From Ilex aquifolium (lineage: Eukaryota > Streptophyta > Magnoliopsida > Aquifoliales > Aquifoliaceae): a stretch of DNA of 64,000 nucleotides. Below, piece by piece: positions 56,079-64,000 of this stretch. Position 1 is the first letter of the stretch; each line of letters opens with the position of its first letter. Below the pieces are notes generated by a model, which was not told the DNA's origin, did not search any database, and saw only the letters and a program-made list of their open reading frames with translations. The stretch lies in the NCBI GenBank assembly GCA_951799425.1, contig OX637393.1, positions 23,229,744-23,293,743 of the forward strand, read 5' to 3'. The position numbers and the translations under genes were made by a program.

Positions 56079-56093
56079 CACCCCCAACCTAAA
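56079..56093 (-). other. polypurine tract of the Tat-like element
   Basis: TTTAGGTTGGGGGTG on the minus strand, adjacent to the 3' LTR start. Confidence 0.75.
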
Positions 56094-57889
56094 TATTGTT
56101 AGTCCCTAGTAATACAACAACAATTGAATGAAAAATTATTTACAATGCCATTTTCGTAGGTCATCCGGTTACATTTAGCATATGCAACAAGCTGTTAATC
56201 CCCTAGGTTTCCCCTAGCGGATGAGTGTTGTCTCGTGAGGGTTTTCAGTGAAGCTACCCATAAACTTCAGTCGAACTGGTGTGTGTATGTGAGATTTCTT
56301 GTTAGAGTGAGTTAGTACCATGGTCGTTGAGACACCCAACCCTCAATTTCGACTTGTCTCCCAAACACTTCTTTTTCATAAGTACGTACTCTATGCAAAA
56401 ATAAACATTTTTTAGATTGGTATATAAAATTATCTATGCAGTAAGAATAATCATTCTAGCGACAGGAATTGTTATATAACAAACACTCTTGTTTACAACC
56501 TTCCATGGATAGTTTTGATTTCACAAACCTCTCTTAGAATGCTCTCAACAAAAATTCCCTCCGATTATAGTGACTTTTCTCTCAAAGGGCATGTGATCAG
56601 AAGAAGGTTAATTGTAAAATCACATGCACAAGTATTACGGGAGTGAAATCTAAGGAAACAGACTAATCATGTTTGGCATAATCTCATGAACGAATATTGA
56701 TACAAATAAAGTAATACTATTAACATACCCTAAACTTTTGGTTGACGACCTACACATGCATCAGACTTGAGATCAATTAGGGCTTTTTCCAGGTTGTAAT
56801 GTGGCCAGGGGTAAGTGGTTAATGAAATGACGGATAAGAAGAGTTCAAAATGGGTTATTCAATTTGGTTATAGTTCTGCACATTCCCTCATTCTTGTCTT
56901 CATCGTAGTCTTTGGAAAATCAGTCGTGCTCCTCTCTTTGTTCTCTTTTCATTTCATTCCCTTTTTTCTTTCAAATCTCAATTCTTTGGCTAGATTGACT
57001 TCTTTTGTATTCTCTTTCTTTGCTCTTTTCATTCTGCCCTTTTGGTTGCCCCCCGTTTTTTTTTCTTTTCATACCCAGGAAGCTCGCGTTTTAGAAAACG
57101 TGCAGTAAAATTAGATAACCCAGGTAGGGATTCAGAATTCTTTTGGCTAGGTCAAAGTCATGGTTGTACCGAAAAGAATTATCATTTGAGGCTCAATCAT
57201 GGCTGACAAGGGATTATGTATCAAAAGAAATAGATAAAGCTAAAAAAAAAATCAATAGATGGCCTAAAATCCTTTCTCAAGTATGTGCACATGTATTTGT
57301 CGTATGAACAGATTCTTTGCGAGATACATCAATAGAATACTGTATATGCGTCAATCAAAACAATAATAATGAGATTATTCAAGGATAGACCGTGAAAAAC
57401 CTTACTTGAGTAAATGTTGATTTTCTCTCAAAAGCATCGCAAGGCTCGAAAACTTACCATGGTATTCTTCGTTATCTCCACTGGTTGTGTTAGGTTTTCA
57501 AAGAATGTCAGATATATATCAATTCCATTTTCAAGCCTGGTCATTCTGTACCTTAAGAATAACAAATACCACTGAACATTTGACATTTAAGCATAGAAAA
57601 AATACCATTTTTCAAGGAAACGTGATTTTAAGTCTGGATTGTTAGGTGATGTGTCAAACCAATCATGTGCCTAGTCACTTTTAGCAAGCAATCTCAATAT
57701 TTACATCTGTTCCATCAATTATTAACAAATAGCAATGTAATGCTAAATCTAACACATGTATTCACGAAGATCAATATAATAAAACTAAATAATTTATTTC
57801 ATAAAATATCATAGTTCAAAACACAAAGACTTAGATTATCCAAAACACAACAAATAGACATCAATCCCTAAGTACAGAAATCACTCTCA
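56094..57889 (-). mobile_element. 3' non-coding region of the Tat-like element
   Basis: No supported coding sequence. The beginning (ACTAACAATATTTAGG on the minus strand) is typical of the region before the 3' LTR in Tat/Athila elements. A 97-residue plus-strand frame at 56815-57108 is Phe/Leu-rich T-driven sequence. Confidence 0.6.
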
Positions 57890-58516
57890 CTATCTCGCCT
57901 CTCCAGAACCTGAAGGTCCTCCAGGTCCAACTCCCAAAAGACTGAGAATCTCCTCTTGCTGTCGGAGAATCTCATCTTGCTTGCCCTCGATGCCAAGCAT
58001 AATATCTCGTAGCGTCCGTCGAGTGTTGGTCTCTACTAGAGCCTCTGCATGGGCCAGTTCAGCCTCTCTCTCCTTCTCAGCGTCCAAGGCATCCTGAACT
58101 TCATCGGTGCCTTGGCCTGGTGGCACATCCTGTCTCGCCGCTGGCCCTCCATTGTGGCCTTTGCTCCTTCGGAACGACACCTTGTTCAAAGCTCCCATTG
58201 GCTTGAGCACCCCCATCTCTGGCCTAACCTTCACTCCCTAATCCAAGCATATCTCTGTCACTATGATCCCACTGAATTCCTCTTTACGTCACATCCCTTC
58301 ATCATCTCAGTCAGTATCAAGGATGGGAGGTCAATGCTTTGGTTCTTGTCTATACCGTATAGCAATCGGGCCATCTCTGGGAGGATCTTGTTCTTGCGTC
58401 CAATGGGGGCAAGGTTCGAGACGGCAATCAAATTTAGCATTTTGTATTTATCCGTCAATTCCCCTTGCCTAAAGAATTACCTTCCTCCCCATGCAAATGT
58501 TGACAATCCCGTCTGA
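57890..58516 (-). pseudogene. putative plant transposon protein ORF of the Tat-like element
   Basis: The minus strand encodes LIAVSNLAPIGRKNKILPEM, ARLLYGIDKNQSIDLPSLIL, TEMMKGCDVKRN. After a frameshift at about 58250 it gives TEICLDxGVKVRPEMGVLKP and a charged tail (EKEREAELAHAEALVETNTR, DEILRQQEEILSLLGVGPGG), stop at 57890. The pattern LLYxIxxxxSIDLxxxI...L...CxxxGV is that of the putative plant transposon protein domain found as an extra ORF in Tat/Athila elements. The tail looks coiled-coil. The 5' part is lost at about 58520, where unrelated plus-strand sequence begins. Function unknown. Confidence 0.7.
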
Positions 58517-58549
58517 TGCAAGTCATAGCACAACTTCAAGGGATCTAGT

Positions 58550-58725
58550 TCAAGTCCCAATTGGGCCGGTTACAAGAGCACGAGCAAGGAAGTTTAAAGA
58601 TGTACTCAAAAGAATTAATTGAAGAGGCATGGACTCAAGCAAATTCGTGGAGGCCCATTGAGCATGATCCACTTGGGCAACAAAGAGTCATCAACATGAT
58701 TCAAGTTCTAGAAGAATTTAGCTAA
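58550..58725 (+). pseudogene. C-terminal end of a gypsy polyprotein
   Basis: The plus strand reads VPIGPVTRARARKFKDVL, then after a 1-bp shift KELIEEAWTQANSWRPIEHD and PLGQQRVINMIQVLEEFS, stop TAG/TAA near 58723. The GPxTRARAKxxKxxL motif is the usual end of certain gypsy polyproteins, right before the 3' LTR. Everything upstream of it is missing. Confidence 0.7.
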
Positions 58726-58966
58726 GGCTAAGCATAAATGGGCATGTTTTAAATTACTCTTTTTTGGGGTCTGATTGTAAGGCTTGCATGCCAATTAATT
58801 TTCTTTTAGGAAAGTAGGGCTTTCCTTGTCCATTTAGGCGTGTGATCAGCCTAGTAAAGGGCTGATTGTCTTTCTTTTTCTTCTTTTAGGCAAGTAAGAG
58901 TTTTAGTCTTTAGTTATTCCTATTTGTGTTTGGATTGTCAAAATATAAACTAAGATTAGAATTTGT

Positions 58967-59030
58967 TTCCTTAGTAGATTAGGATTTGTTTCCTTAGTAG
59001 ATTAGGATTTGTTTCCTTAGCAGATTCGGA
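58967..59030. repeat. three tandem 22-bp units
   Basis: TTTGTTTCCTTAGTAGATTA plus GG, three times, the last with two changes. Confidence 0.9.
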
Positions 59031-59058
59031 TTAATAGGAATTTTCTTTGTAATGGCCA

Positions 59059-59073
59059 GCCTATAAATAGGCT
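59059..59073 (+). promoter_or_regulatory. TATA box of LTR D
   Basis: GCCTATAAATAGGC, itself a palindrome, followed by an AATCAATGAAAAGA leader. Confidence 0.65.
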
Positions 59074-59235
59074 TCTAAATCAATGAAAAGATAGATCAAT
59101 TATTCAGCAAATTGAAGAGTATTTTCTCTGCGGTTCTTTGAAGAACTATTCGAACTTATCGGGATTTCCCGTGGCGTTCACCAGCAACTTATCAAACGGA
59201 ATTTCCACCATCGTTTGTGGCGTCTTCCTTATACT

Positions 59236-59273
59236 GAGGTTCTTGTTTTCGCAATAAACAACGGGTTGAGGTC
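59236..59273 (+). repeat. duplicated LTR segment beside the insertion (left)
   Basis: GAGGTTCTTGTTTTCGCAAT ... ACGGGTTGAGGTC. Nearly the same sequence stands at 61223-61258, right after the inserted LTR, so the host LTR had a tandem repeat here. Confidence 0.75.
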
Positions 59274-59276
59274 ATA

Positions 59277-59281
59277 TATAC
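59277..59281. repeat. target-site duplication TATAC (left)
   Basis: TATAC at 59277-59281 and 61216-61220 flanks solo LTR C. Confidence 0.9.
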
Positions 59282-59463
59282 TGATTAGAACTTAAATTAG
59301 CATATTACTATGCCGTTTTAAGACTAATTGTACTTTGATGGAGTTTAAGTGATGTCATTTCAGGCCCTAAACTGAACAAGGACCCAAGAACAACAAGTAC
59401 CACACTTGGATGCAACACCAACACATTAGAGCCCAAAATTGGAGAAGCTTGGAGCACAGCCAG

Positions 59464-59830
59464 AACGTTCAAACGCCAACTCACGTTCGAACGTCCACAT
59501 TACACTGTAGCAGACTCAACTGCTAAGAGAAGGCATGTTGCAGTTAGGAAAGAAGACTGAAGCTCTGAAGCACTTGAGTGTCACGTTCGAACGCCAACTC
59601 ACGTTCGAACGTGCACTTGAGTTGATTGAAGACCAGACTACTGCATAGAGTTGGAACTGAACTTCACAGAAGACCAACAGACCACTCGAGTGAAAGGGTC
59701 AGAACACATCTGGCGTCCGAACGCCCTTAGTGCAAAAATAGAAGAAACGTTCGAACGGCAGTCAACGTTCGAACGCCCTTAGTGCAAAAACAGAAATAAC
59801 GTTCGAACGCCAACTCACGTTCGAACGTTC
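59464..59830. repeat. paired ACGTTCGAACGY palindromes in LTR C
   Basis: About nine copies of ACGTTCGAACGT/C, mostly in pairs whose starts are about 18 bp apart and joined by CCAACTC: 59465/59483, 59583/59601, 59746/59764 and 59799/59817, plus a single at about 59713. They end about 90 bp before the TATA box. Confidence 0.93.
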
Positions 59831-59920
59831 TCCACAGACTGGCAGCAGAGTTGTTGGCTTTTCACTTGGACTTGGGCGGCAAACACTATTCCTTCACCTC
59901 CTCTTGTCTCCTCCTCTTGC

Positions 59921-59934
59921 CTATAAATACTCCC
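59921..59934 (+). promoter_or_regulatory. TATA box of LTR C
   Basis: GCCTATAAATACTCC, matching LTRs A and B. Confidence 0.65.
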
Positions 59935-61215
59935 CTTGTTGGAGAGCTATGGGAGCCAAGAAAAATAATTGATGGAGGCTTAGACTCCCACTCTCATTGT
60001 AGATTTAGCTTATTTTCCTTGTATGAAGTTTTTATCTTAGAGATTAGTTTGGCTTTAGTCCAACATCTCTTGCTTGTTATAAAAGTAGTTTTATGCTTAT
60101 GCTTTCATTTTACATGCATAGAAGAGAGATAGTTCATCTTTTGGTTGAGGAAGCAACCCTCCAATTCTTGGTTGAGGAAGCCACCCTCCAAATGTGACTA
60201 GCTTTCTTCTACTTTTATTGTTCATGCATTTCACTTCCATTGCTTGAGCTTCTTTCTTTCTTAGAAGAGTGAAACTCTTCCACTTTTCTAGAGCTTTACC
60301 AAAGCCGTGAAGAGTGGAACGTGATTCACCCATTCTTTGTTAAAGATTGGCTCCGTGTTTGTTGTTACTTTATCTTTTAAGTTCTCTACTTGGAGGGATG
60401 AGCATCACTCACTTTTCTAGCTTTACCCAAGCCATGAAGAGTGAGTAGTTTCTCATTCACTCTTTAGTAAGAGGAGAAGGGCATGTATAAGTTATCCGGG
60501 AATCATATTTGTGCATTGTTTTTATGCTTAACGTTTATTTTTTCTTATTATTGGATGATTGATTGCATCTAGCAAAGCTAAGGTACTTTGTATAACTGTG
60601 AGCTCTTTCTATGACACTGATGACTCTTGCATAGAAAGACTCATCAGTTCAAGGCAAGTACCCCAGCTAGATCTTCATGACTACCCTTCAATCCTCCCCC
60701 TTATTGTACTTCATTTAAAGAATGGAATATTAATATCATGATTGGATGTCTTGTAGAAACACTTGCTTCTTTGTAGACGGGTTAAGTCTCGGCACAGACA
60801 ATTCTTGTAAACTTCTAGAAAGACATCGGAATCATGTTCTTAATTCTCACAATCCATCTTTATCTTCCGATTAACTTGCTGTTGACACGGGAGTTAATTG
60901 AGTTATCAAGCACAATTATGACAAACCGGATAACTAACTACATGTCCAGATCCTTGCACTAAAGAGTGACTCTTTTTAATTAGCACTTATCTCCTATTTT
61001 GTTAAAAAAATCCTCTTGGAAAGAATCTTATATTATGTCCAGGAAAACTCATATCTCACAGCAAATCTCAAGGGTTACAATCAATAGGTCTCTACCACTG
61101 CTTGCCTTAGAAATATCAACAAAAGTTCCCTGTGGATTCGACTCCGGACTCAAACCGGATTATTACTACAGCTTGACCGCCTGCACTTGGGTGTACACAT
61201 TTCGGATCAAGAACA

Positions 61216-61220
61216 TATAC
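61216..61220. repeat. target-site duplication TATAC (right)
   Basis: Partner of 59277-59281. Confidence 0.9.
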
Positions 61221-61339
61221 CAAGGTTCTTGTTTGTCGTAAAACAACGGGTCGAGGTCTATCATTCAAATCTGAACATAGAACGATCTTGGGTTCCTTTT
61301 CATTATTGGAACTCGTTTATTTGGCGGGTATTCACATCA
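61221..61339 (+). mobile_element. gypsy LTR D, last part
   Basis: Continues LTR D after the inserted solo LTR, starting with a second copy of the AGGTTCTTG...CGGGTCGAGGTC segment, and ends TTCACATCA before the primer site. Confidence 0.75.
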
Positions 61340-61341
61340 TT

Positions 61342-61353
61342 TGGTATCAAAGC
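61342..61353 (+). other. primer-binding site of gypsy element D
   Basis: TGGTATCAAAGC, one base from the usual TGGTATCAGAGC, 2 nt after the LTR end. Confidence 0.85.
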
Positions 61354-62055
61354 AAAGGTTCTAGTTTAGGTTTGCCTATCTTTAAAAAAAAAAAAAAACC
61401 TTTCTTCTCTTTATTCTGTGTTGTTTACTCCCAAATTCAGTTCACAAATTCTAGTTTAGCCGAATTTCTTTCTTCCCCATTCCGCTCGTATTTTGCTGGT
61501 TCTAGTTTATTACGAAATTTTATTCTGTTACTATCAAAAGATAGTTGCTGATCATCAAAAAAAAAAAAAATAGAAAGGAGTCAAAAAAAAAAGAAGGCCG
61601 ATAGAAGTCAAAAAAAAAAAGAAGAGAAGCCCGAAATTGTTTGGTGCTAGTTATTACAGAATTGGAAATTGTTTGATTATAGTTATTACAAAATTGTTTG
61701 TTTTCATCTTTTTTGTGGAAATCTTGCTATTTTGTGCTTCCGAACAATCTAATCAGCCATGTTCCTTGAATTCTTGCTCTTAAAACCTGAAATTCCTTGA
61801 TGAGTTCTTGGTGAATTGTTGCTGGAAATTTTGAGAATTGTTTGTTTAGTTTCAAAAGAACTGGAAGAGAATTATCGAGGAAAAAAAAGGCAAGAGTGGT
61901 GAGAACATTAGAGGGTTAAAAGCCACGTATTTTTTGAGTAAACACGAGTGTAGAGTGATTCACATTCTAGAGTGTAAACACGTAAGGGAGAGATTTGTGA
62001 GGTCCTTTTATTCCTTTTTATTTTTTATTTTTTTTCTAACCTTGTTTTTGCAGCA
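61354..62055 (+). other. leader of gypsy element D
   Basis: Non-coding, with poly-A runs (61385, 61558, 61590, 61610) joined by GTCAAAAAAAA and AGAAG words, then T-rich sequence before gag. Confidence 0.65.
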
Positions 62056-63130
62056 ATCATGTCTCAACAGTGCTAAGAACATGACCGAAGATGCTACGAA
62101 ATTGGCTAATCCGAAATTTTTATGGAGGTCATGATGAGTGAGATGAGGTGTGTGATGAAGTTGGAATTGGAGCAAGTTCACGAACGGATAGATCAGATGG
62201 AGAATGCACATGAGAGGCAACCACAAAACGTCCCTAATGTGCGTAGAAGGGAAAGAGTTTAACCGAGGGAAGTAAGGGTTGAAGATGAAGAGCCTTATGG
62301 GGCTGGTTTTGATGAAGAAGATGATCGAAATTCTGTTGTTAATAATTGGAGACATGGAGGGTGGTTTAGAGAAGCTAGGAATCGGGAAGATAACAACTTG
62401 GGTGGTATTAAGATGAAGATTCCATCGTTTCAAGGTAGACCCGATCCTGAAGCATACCTTGAGTGGGAGAAGAATATGGAGTTCGTATTTGGCTGCCACA
62501 ACTATTCTGAAGAAAGAAGGTAAAATTAGCGGTGATTGAGTTTTCTGACTATGCTATTACTTGGTGGGATCAGCTTGTTATAAACAAGAGGCGGAATCGA
62601 GAACGACCAATAGAGACATGGGAGGAGATGAAAACGGTGATGAGAAAGCGGTTCATTCCAAGCTACTACTACCGAGAGTTGTACAAAAAGCTAGAAGGTC
62701 TTAGATAGGGAGGTCGGAGTGTGGAGGATTATTACAAGGAGATGGAGATTGCTATGATCCGAGCTAATGTAGAGGAAGATCAAGAGGCTACCATGGCTAG
62801 GTTTTTACTTGGATTAAACCGGGAGATCCAAGATAAGGTAGAGATGCAGCATTATGTGGAGTTGGAAGATATGGTGCACATGGCCATCAAAGTGGAGCAA
62901 CAACTCAAGAGGGGGGTGGGTCACGTGCAGCCCATAACTCTAGTTCTACCTCTTGGAGACCGAGTTATACCAAGCAGCTGGACAAGTCACAAACGCCCAA
63001 ATCCGAGCCCAAGTCCACGAACACCAGCCACGTTCCTCAAGGTAAAACTGACACTTCTACCTCTAGGAATCGTGACATTAAATGTTTTAAATGTCAAGGT
63101 AGGGGACACATAGCAAGTCAATGTCCAAAC
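62056..63130 (+). pseudogene. gag of gypsy element D, broken
   Basis: A coiled N-terminal part (MKLELEQVHERIDQMENAHE) is followed by the gag core: KMKIPSFQGRPDPEAYLEWE, MEFVFGCHNYSEE, VIEFSDYAITWWDQL, RPIETWEEMKTVMRKRFIPS, SVEDYYKEMEIAMIRANVEE, ATMARFLLGLNREIQDKVEM, then the CCHC knuckle CFKCQGRGHIASQC (about 63085-63125). The core matches the retrotransposon gag domain. Damage includes stops near 62259 and 62705, a 1-bp shift near 62518 (EERR then TAA) and a shift in the G-run near 62915. It is preceded by LTR D and its primer site, so this is the 5' part of an element continuing past the window. Confidence 0.88.
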
Positions 63131-63139
63131 AAGCAGGTC

Positions 63140-63694
63140 ATGGTGTTGCAAGACGATGGTGAAATTATGACCGACAATGAAGATTCTGACACCAATGACA
63201 TGCCCCTATTGGAGGACGTTTCTGAGGAGGAATATTTAGCCCCTGATGCATTGACATTGGTGGCGAGGAGAGCATTGAGCGTGTATGCAAAAGAAGTTGA
63301 TGAAGTGCAGCGGGAGAACATCTTTCACACTAGGTGCTACATCAAAGACAAGGTGTGTAGTGTGATTATTGATGGTGATAGTTGTACTAATGTTGCAAGC
63401 ACAATTATGGTGGAGAAATTGGGACTACCCGTGTTGAAACACCCTAAACCGTACAAGTTGCAATGGTTAATTGATAGTGGTGAGATAAGGGTCAACAAGC
63501 AGGTGTTAGTTGCATTTCGAATCGGTAAGTATGAAGATGAGGTGTTGTGTGATGTAGTACCGAGGCAAGCGGGACACTTATTGCTAGGGTGTCCATGGCA
63601 GTTTGATAGGCATGTGAAGCATGATGGTTTTATGAACAAATACTCATTTGTGCTTAATCAACGACCAATCACTCTTGTACCATTGACACCGTAG
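63140..63694 (+). CDS. aspartic protease region of gypsy element D (fragment of a broken polyprotein)
   Basis: This 184-residue open frame follows the zinc knuckle in the same frame. It has an acidic start (EIMTDNEDSDTNDMPLLEDV), then the protease: NIFHTRCYIKDKVCSVIIDG, with the catalytic Asp in IIDGDS, where this lineage normally has IIDGGS; then CTNVASTIMVEKLGLPVLKH, QWLIDSGEIRVNKQVLVAFR, and GHLLLGCPWQFDRHVKHDGF closing the fold. The stop at 63692 (TAG before QVYEDQ) replaces a Lys codon in what would be read-through to RT. The Gly to Asp change beside the catalytic site and the stop suggest loss of function. Confidence 0.85.
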   Translation: MVLQDDGEIMTDNEDSDTNDMPLLEDVSEEEYLAPDALTLVARRALSVYAKEVDEVQRENIFHTRCYIKDKVCSVIIDGDSCTNVASTIMVEKLGLPVLKHPKPYKLQWLIDSGEIRVNKQVLVAFRIGKYEDEVLCDVVPRQAGHLLLGCPWQFDRHVKHDGFMNKYSFVLNQRPITLVPLTP

Positions 63695-64000
63695 CAAGTA
63701 TATGAGGATCAAGTGAGATTGCAAAAAGAGAGTGATCAAAAGAAAGAGAGTGAACAAAAGAAAAAGAGTGAAAATCAGAGAGAGGCCGAGAAATATGAGA
63801 GAGAAAAAGAAAATCAAAATTCGGCCATTAAGAGAAAATCATAGAGAAAACAAAAGAATTTCTATGCAAAAGTGAGTGAAATTAAGCGAGCAATGTTTTT
63901 AAATCAGCCGATGATTGTACTTTTGTACAAAGAGGCATTTTTAAACACTAACGAACTTGACCTTGCTTTGCCTAGTTCTGTTGTGTCTCTTTTGTAGGAG
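63695..64000 (+). pseudogene. protease-RT linker of element D, runs off the window
   Basis: Continues in frame after the stop: a very Lys/Glu-rich stretch (QKESDQKKESEQKKKSENQR), a second TAG near 63842, then KNFYAKVSEIKRAM and LNTNELDLALPSSVVSLL. This is the usual charged linker before reverse transcriptase in this lineage. RT itself is beyond 64000. Confidence 0.7.

Larger units (their letters stand above)
58772..59281 (+). mobile_element. gypsy LTR D, first part
   Basis: It begins TGATTGTAAGGC after a T/G-rich tract. It has three tandem 22-bp units at 58967-59030 and a TATA box at 59059-59073. It is interrupted by solo LTR C; the remaining 119 bp is at 61221-61339. Restored length is about 629 bp. 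Confidence 0.8.
59282..61215 (+). mobile_element. complete solo LTR, Tat/Athila-like family (copy C)
   Basis: 1934 bp from TGATTAGAAC to AAGAACA, with perfect TATAC duplications and no interior. It is the reverse complement of copies A and B through CCTGTGGATTCGACTCCGGA and CTTGACCGCCTGCACTTGGG. TATA box at 59921-59934. Upstream of it is a dense cluster of ACGTTCGAACG palindromes. The 3' end differs from copies A and B (GATCAAGAACA against GATCAAGTCA). Confidence 0.92.

Noticed and set aside
56815-57108. 97-residue frame in the Tat-like 3' region
   Set aside because: Phe-rich product of a T/C-rich tract, on the strand opposite to the element, without motifs.
58049-58516. 155-residue plus-strand frame
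   Set aside because: Antisense to the plant-transposon-protein ORF, whose motifs read on the minus strand across the same bases.

Overview
The window looks like nuclear DNA from a flowering plant, probably a eudicot. It is AT-rich, has spliced exons with GT-AG introns, and is packed with nested LTR retrotransposons, a Mutator-like (MULE) transposon and MITEs. No bacterial operon, tRNA, rRNA or CRISPR array was found. Species was not identified.

Layout. (1) 1-8312: a Ty3/gypsy Del/Tekay-type chromovirus on the minus strand, its 3' LTR cut by the window edge, with most of gag and the reverse-transcriptase core deleted. (2) 8319-9860: an Athila-type LTR (minus) in which that element sits. (3) 9861-24709: an old DNA-transposon neighbourhood. 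A broken MULE transposase and, downstream on the same strand, a broken plant-mobile-domain (PMD/MAIN-like) gene are split by a complete solo LTR (17638-19986, target duplication AATTC). A second complete solo LTR (13598-15325, duplication TGAGG) and two unrecognised decayed coding stretches lie nearby. (4) 26947-49736: the one apparently intact host gene, an O-fucosyltransferase-family protein resembling MANNAN SYNTHESIS-RELATED proteins. Exons 2-6 are visible with good splice sites; exon 1 was not found. Its third intron is about 19.2 kb because a SIRE-type Ty1/copia element (28610-45064, minus) sits in it. That element's 3' LTR holds a second copia-like LTR, which in turn holds a small deleted gypsy element (30002-32210). 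(5) 48607-50640: MITEs, one with a 9-bp target duplication. (6) 52215-64000: a second retrotransposon thicket: a stray copy of the host gene's intron 4, an Athila RNase H-LTR-gag join, a Tat-like 3' end with a plant-transposon-protein ORF, and a gypsy LTR (split by a solo LTR with duplication TATAC) leading into gag-protease that runs off the right edge.

How it fits together. Almost everything is transposon-derived and decayed. The host gene is the only locus likely to make a conserved cellular protein (a Golgi glycan-synthesis factor), and to be expressed it must splice across a retrotransposon-filled intron.

The most unusual signal crosses families. At least six unrelated LTR types each carry a compact cluster of short palindromes, usually in pairs spaced about 13-23 bp and usually just upstream of a TATA box. 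The palindrome sequence is private to each family (CTTCCGGAAGG, CCTACCGGTAGG, GTACCGGTAC, ACGTTCGAACGT, GCTCAAGC/GCTTGAGC, and a CCGG/CCGAT-rich set).
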